Positions 7,225 to 9,820 of a stretch of 9,820 bases of DNA are shown here, one piece after another. Source of the stretch: Betaproteobacteria bacterium (GTDB lineage: Bacteria; Pseudomonadota; Gammaproteobacteria; Burkholderiales; SG8-39); NCBI GenBank assembly GCA_005884335.1, contig VBCJ01000036.1:1-9820 (forward strand), read 5' to 3'. The translations under genes and the position numbers were made by a program. Position 1 is the first letter of the stretch. The number at the start of each line of letters is the position of its first letter. Under the pieces are notes generated by a model, which ran no database searches, had not been told where the DNA came from, and worked only from the letters and a program-made list of their open reading frames with translations.

Positions 7225-7812
7225 TCATCTGCGGCGCAGCAGGCGTTCCGCGTAGCGCGCGAGCGGGTCCACTTCCAGGTTGACGCGGTCGCCCGCCCGA
7301 AGACGCCTCAACGTGGTCACGGCGAGGGTATGCGGGATCAGGTTGACCTCGAACTCGGCGCCCCGCACCGCGTTCACCGTGAGGCTCACGCCGTGCACGG
7401 CGATCGAGCCCTTGCGCGCGATGTAGCGCGCGAGTCCGGCCGGTGCGCGCACGCGAAGCAACCGGTTTTTGCCCAGCGCTTCGAAGCGCACGACCTTCCC
7501 GACGCCGTCGACGTGACCGAGAACGAGGTGGCCGTCGAGCCGGTCGGAGAGCCGCAGCGCCTTCTCCAGGTTGACCTCTCCCGATTTGTCCAGCCCGGTT
7601 GTGCAGCGGAGCGTCTCGCGGGAAACATCGACGCCGAAGCTTTTTACTCCGCGCTTCACCACGGTGAGACACACGCCGTTCACCGCGATGCTGTCGCCGA
7701 CCTTGACGTCGCTGAGCCCCAGTTGGTGGGCGTCGATGGCGAGGCCCAGACCGCCTTTTCCGGACTCGATCCGGCTGATTTTCCCGACGGCGGTTATGAT
7801 TCCGGTAAACAT
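7225..7812 (-). CDS. ribE: Riboflavin synthase, alpha chain type
   Basis: This enzyme dismutates two molecules of 6,7-dimethyl-8-ribityllumazine to riboflavin plus a pyrimidinedione, the last step of riboflavin synthesis, in the cytoplasm as a trimer. Its 195 residues form two lumazine-binding beta-barrel repeats. Repeat 1 starts MFTGIITAVG with VNGVCLTV (44-51) and DVSRETL (62-68); repeat 2 has GHLVLGHVDG (94-103), VHGVSLTVN (139-147) and NLIPHTLAVTTL (157-168). The C-terminus VNLEVDPLARY is typical. The start at MFTG is fixed by the family; the open frame runs on upstream without similarity. No Shine-Dalgarno is visible, but TAGAAT lies 11 bases before the ATG and could be a -10 box giving an almost leaderless mRNA. 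No FMN riboswitch fits in the 75-base gap to the divergent gene. No other rib gene is nearby. The gene is called ribC in E. coli. It heads the presumed operon with hrpA. Confidence 0.97.
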   Translation of the reverse strand: MFTGIITAVGKISRIESGKGGLGLAIDAHQLGLSDVKVGDSIAVNGVCLTVVKRGVKSFGVDVSRETLRCTTGLDKSGEVNLEKALRLSDRLDGHLVLGHVDGVGKVVRFEALGKNRLLRVRAPAGLARYIARKGSIAVHGVSLTVNAVRGAEFEVNLIPHTLAVTTLRRLRAGDRVNLEVDPLARYAERLLRRR

Positions 7813-7876
7813 AGAAGAGAATTCTACTTGGCTTTGCCCGGTGAGTCGCCGCGGCGAACTCGGGTTGGCTGGACGT

Positions 7877-7883
7877 CCGGAGG
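7877..7883 (+). promoter_or_regulatory. Shine-Dalgarno deciding the VOC protein start
   Basis: CCGGAGG, with GGAGG at 7879-7883, sits four bases before ATG 7888. It fixes the start inside a frame that stays open far upstream across the riboflavin synthase gene. Confidence 0.75.
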
Positions 7884-7887
7884 CAGA

Positions 7888-8298
7888 ATGACGAAGACCG
7901 CTCCCATCCCCATCTCGGGCCTGGCCCATATCGGGATTCGCGTACACGACCTCGAGCGCTCGGTGCGCTTCTACGCCCTGCTCGGCTTCACCAAGACCGC
8001 CGGTCCGATCGGTCCCGAGCCCGTCGCCATCCTCGATCATCCCTCGGGAGTGGAACTGAACCTCGTCCTCAACGCGCCAAAGGCGAACGAGCCGAACGTC
8101 CTCATGGACGTCCCCCAGAAGCACCCCGGAATCACGCACTTCGCCCTCTTGTGCCCCGACATCGTGGCTGCGAAGGAGCGGCTCGAGGCGGCCGGCATCC
8201 AGCTGAGCGGCGGGCCCGTCCGCTTCGGACCCGGAGCACAGGGGATCTTCGTGCGCGATCCGGATCGCAACGTGATCGAGCTGCACCAGCGCGGCTGA
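7888..8298 (+). CDS. VOC-family (glyoxalase/bleomycin-resistance fold) protein
   Basis: This 136-residue, single-domain vicinal-oxygen-chelate protein has two beta-alpha-beta-beta-beta modules. The family's four metal-ligand positions are all present: His14 in LAHIGIRV, Glu56 in GVELNLVL, His84 in GITHFALLC and Glu131 in NRNVIEL-type context (residues 127-132 RNVIEL). The ending RDPDRNVIELHQRG is typical of glyoxalase I-like and dioxygenase-like members. It may therefore be a working metalloenzyme acting as a dimer, but the substrate (methylglyoxal-glutathione, a catechol or other) cannot be told. It is divergent from riboflavin synthase with 75 bases between starts, and it is coupled to the next gene by the stop/start overlap TGATG. 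That suggests the two products share a process. Confidence 0.9.
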   Translation: MTKTAPIPISGLAHIGIRVHDLERSVRFYALLGFTKTAGPIGPEPVAILDHPSGVELNLVLNAPKANEPNVLMDVPQKHPGITHFALLCPDIVAAKERLEAAGIQLSGGPVRFGPGAQGIFVRDPDRNVIELHQRG

Positions 8299-8756
8299 TG
8301 AAGTTCCTGAAGGCTGTGCGGCTCGACGCTTCCGACGGCGTTGTCTATTCCGAGGGCGGAGCCGCCCGGGACGGAGAGTGGCTTGTATCGGGCGGATATG
8401 CGGTGTGCGATCCCGCCGGGTCGAGCCACCGCACGCCGAAGCGCCATTGCCTCACATCCTTCGTCGGCGTGGAAAGCCACGGGCGCTGCACCATCGCCGA
8501 AGTCGTGGAGATCGAAGCGACGGAGTATCGGCAAATCATCGAGCGCCTGACGCGACATTTTACAGACGACCTCGGCGCCCCCACCGTGGAGGCGGCGCGC
8601 GCCGCAGCGGAAGACGAGGCCGAGTACACCGCCGACCTGTGCGAAAGCTTCAGCCCGGAGGTGTGGATCACGGTAAAGCGCACCTCTTCAGATGGCGGCG
8701 TCAAGGAACACTATTCAGTGTTCAAACGACTGATGATCGGGGGTCACAAACTTTGA
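8298..8756 (+). CDS. Uncharacterised 152-residue protein (resembles DUF6505)
   Basis: This small soluble protein opens MKFLKAVRLDASDGVVYSEGG and contains DGEWLVSGGYAV (25-36), SFVGVESHGRCTIAEVVE (54-71), an Ala/Glu-rich helix (about 97-112) and a C-terminal strand WITVKRTSSDGGVKEHYSVF (123-142). From memory the opening and the FxGVESxGR-type block resemble a family designated DUF6505, members of which occur near formate dehydrogenase accessory genes in some alphaproteobacteria; I could not check this. No catalytic motif, signal peptide or membrane segment is visible. Its ATG shares one base with the stop of the VOC gene (TGATG) and has no good ribosome site of its own, so translation probably depends on the VOC gene. 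Function unknown. Confidence 0.82.
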   Translation: MKFLKAVRLDASDGVVYSEGGAARDGEWLVSGGYAVCDPAGSSHRTPKRHCLTSFVGVESHGRCTIAEVVEIEATEYRQIIERLTRHFTDDLGAPTVEAARAAAEDEAEYTADLCESFSPEVWITVKRTSSDGGVKEHYSVFKRLMIGGHKL

Positions 8757-8757
8757 A

Positions 8758-8808
8758 CCGGCCTGAATGGCCGGGAACGACCCAAAGCGGACAGCGGTCC
8801 TAGGGTCG
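8758..8808. other. Tandem hairpins after the plus-strand pair
   Basis: Directly after the stop codon, CCGGCC (8758-8763) and GGCCGG (8769-8774) form a perfect 6-bp stem with a 5-base loop. A second nested structure follows: outer arms CGACCC (8778-8783) and GGGTCG (8803-8808), inner arms GGAC (8789-8792) and GTCC (8797-8800). No T-run follows either, so they are not standard Rho-independent terminators, but they sit where the two convergent transcripts meet. They may be a repeat element, an RNA-stability structure or a weak two-way terminator. The rest of the spacer up to 8907 holds no gene I can support. Confidence 0.5.
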
Positions 8809-8907
8809 ATTCAACGTGTCTGATTTGAACGAACGCGTGCCGATCTGGCTGGGCGGCCATTTATGGCGCTAATCCCCGGAATGGCCAACGTCCTGAAACT
8901 TCACCAC

Positions 8908-9820
8908 CTAGATCAGGGTGCCGCTCAACGGAATCACTACCTCCGGGAACGTTGGATCCGTGGTCATGACCCGAATCTTTCCGTCGAAGCTTCCTCGGCG
9001 CAGCGCTTCGGCTCGTAGCCGCACATCGATTTGGAAGCTATTGCTTGGTCCCGCGGGCGACTGTGTGACATCCACCGCGCTCGAATCGCAGACAATGGCC
9101 GTAATCCTGAAAGCGTCACCGCGGCGCTTGAGAAAGAAGGTCTGTGTGAGGGACGCCGTTACATCGCTGCGCTGCACCTCCTCCACGCGCAGCGTGCCAA
9201 AGTCGACGTTCTCGGGATTTGCATAAAGGTCTGGCTTGACCCACAGATGCACGGGAAGAATGATCCGATTGGCCCCCGGCTTATCGGTCACGAGCGTAAG
9301 GGACTCCTCGTAGCGCCCTGCGGGAACACCATTGACAGAACGCGCGGTCAGGATGAAGACCTTACCGGGCTTAAGCTCCGAGACGGAGACGCTCAAGCGA
9401 GCCGAGTGCTCCACGCTTGTGATCCTAAGGGGCTGCGGTTCGTTATTCCTGATCGTTAAGGTGCGCTCAGCGGGCTCGGCGGTAAACGTGCTTAGGAAGA
9501 CCGCAGGCATGGGCTCAATCGCGATCCGTGGAACGACGTAACCTTTGAATGTCAGCGAAGCCCCCGAGCGGGTCGGATCGTTCCATTGAATCTGCGCCTT
9601 GCCTTCGATCGCACCGGCCACCCGCTCGGTGTTTAGCTCCACCGTCACTACGCCTTCGCCCTGGGCGGGTACTTCCACTGGCGCGACGCGCACGGTCAGC
9701 CCCGGCATCCATAGCTCTGCGCCCGTGATCCGCAGCGGCCCCTCGCCGGCGTTCTTGATGATAAAGGCGTGGCTGACGGGGGCACCTTGTCTGACGGATC
9801 CGAAATCGTACGTGTCGTTT
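8908..9820 (-). CDS. DUF1573/Ig-like repeat protein, N-terminus beyond window
   Basis: The frame is open to the window edge; the 303 residues seen are the C-terminal part. The first block, starting YDFGSVRQGAPVSHAF then IIKNAGEGPLRI, is the classic DUF1573/ASH-like beta-sandwich signature: FG-V-G followed by F-I-N-G--PL-I. A second repeat has TLTIRNNEPQPLRITSVE, and a third begins VDFGTLRVEEVQ and ends with FPEVVIPLSGTLI. The segment is therefore at least three Ig-like strands-only domains with no catalytic motif in view. Such proteins are usually exported or cell-surface scaffolds, but the signal peptide or other N-terminal domains lie outside the window. The internal Met at 9706-9708 is not a start, because similarity continues upstream of it. 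The stop is TAG at 8908-8910, convergent with the 152-residue protein gene. Confidence 0.8.
   Translation of the reverse strand, partial: NDTYDFGSVRQGAPVSHAFIIKNAGEGPLRITGAELWMPGLTVRVAPVEVPAQGEGVVTVELNTERVAGAIEGKAQIQWNDPTRSGASLTFKGYVVPRIAIEPMPAVFLSTFTAEPAERTLTIRNNEPQPLRITSVEHSARLSVSVSELKPGKVFILTARSVNGVPAGRYEESLTLVTDKPGANRIILPVHLWVKPDLYANPENVDFGTLRVEEVQRSDVTASLTQTFFLKRRGDAFRITAIVCDSSAVDVTQSPAGPSNSFQIDVRLRAEALRRGSFDGKIRVMTTDPTFPEVVIPLSGTLI

Noticed and set aside
4470..7283. 937-codon open frame on the plus strand opposite hrpA
   Set aside because: It mirrors the codon structure of hrpA in GC-rich DNA, is rich in Arg/His/Glu/Ala without any domain, and the minus strand encodes a complete helicase.
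7084..7887. N-terminal extension of the VOC protein
   Set aside because: It overlaps riboflavin synthase and the hrpA start on the other strand; a good Shine-Dalgarno and family similarity place the start at 7888.
7813..7887. FMN riboswitch before riboflavin synthase
   Set aside because: The gap is only 75 bases, far shorter than an RFN element, and no conserved RFN helices are seen.
7813..8286. N-terminal extension of riboflavin synthase
   Set aside because: The family starts at MFTG; the upstream frame is an antisense shadow of the VOC gene.
1..9820. CRISPR array, defence cassette or prophage
   Set aside because: No spaced direct repeats, no cas-like or nuclease/toxin-like proteins and no phage structural or integrase genes are visible; the genes are mainly core or widely conserved.

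Overview
The window looks like chromosomal DNA of a GC-rich betaproteobacterium, probably Burkholderiales or a close relative. The main reasons are the short phasin with PhaR-type upstream sites, a roughly 1240-residue HrpA helicase, and the adjacent EI24-domain and stand-alone molybdopterin-binding (MoCF) proteins. I assigned the organism from protein style and base composition, not from a database search. The content is mostly housekeeping. I see no CRISPR array, transposase, integrase, tRNA, rRNA or defence cassette.

Layout. Bases 1-71 hold no gene I can support. A DMT/EamA-type ten-helix transporter (72-1016, minus) is divergent from a phasin gene (1272-1814, plus). The 255-base gap between them is AT-rich and carries a strong sigma70-like promoter flanked by two dyads that resemble PhaR operators. 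The phasin 3' UTR holds a hairpin with an all-pyrimidine loop, then a textbook Rho-independent terminator, then a dispersed-type inverted repeat (1900-1954).

Four minus-strand genes follow, tightly packed and transcribed right to left: riboflavin synthase (7225-7812), the DEAH RNA helicase HrpA (3477-7193), an EI24-domain membrane protein (2706-3452) and a MoCF-domain protein (1963-2709). Their gaps are 31 bp, 24 bp and a 4-bp overlap, so they probably form one operon of functionally mixed genes. Divergent from riboflavin synthase is a plus-strand pair: a VOC/glyoxalase-fold protein (7888-8298) and a 152-residue protein of an uncharacterised family (8298-8756), coupled by a TGATG stop/start overlap. 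After a structured, palindrome-rich spacer (8757-8907), the window ends inside a minus-strand DUF1573-type Ig-like repeat protein whose N-terminus lies beyond base 9820.

How the genes work together. The phasin coats polyhydroxyalkanoate granules and is probably repressed by PhaR until granules form. Riboflavin synthase makes the flavin precursor and HrpA is an RNA helicase linked to translation quality control. The rest are only loosely connected functionally. The most interesting unexplained signals are non-coding: the double PhaR-like operator, the anti-Shine-Dalgarno hairpin loop in the phasin 3' UTR, and the two palindromic spacer elements.
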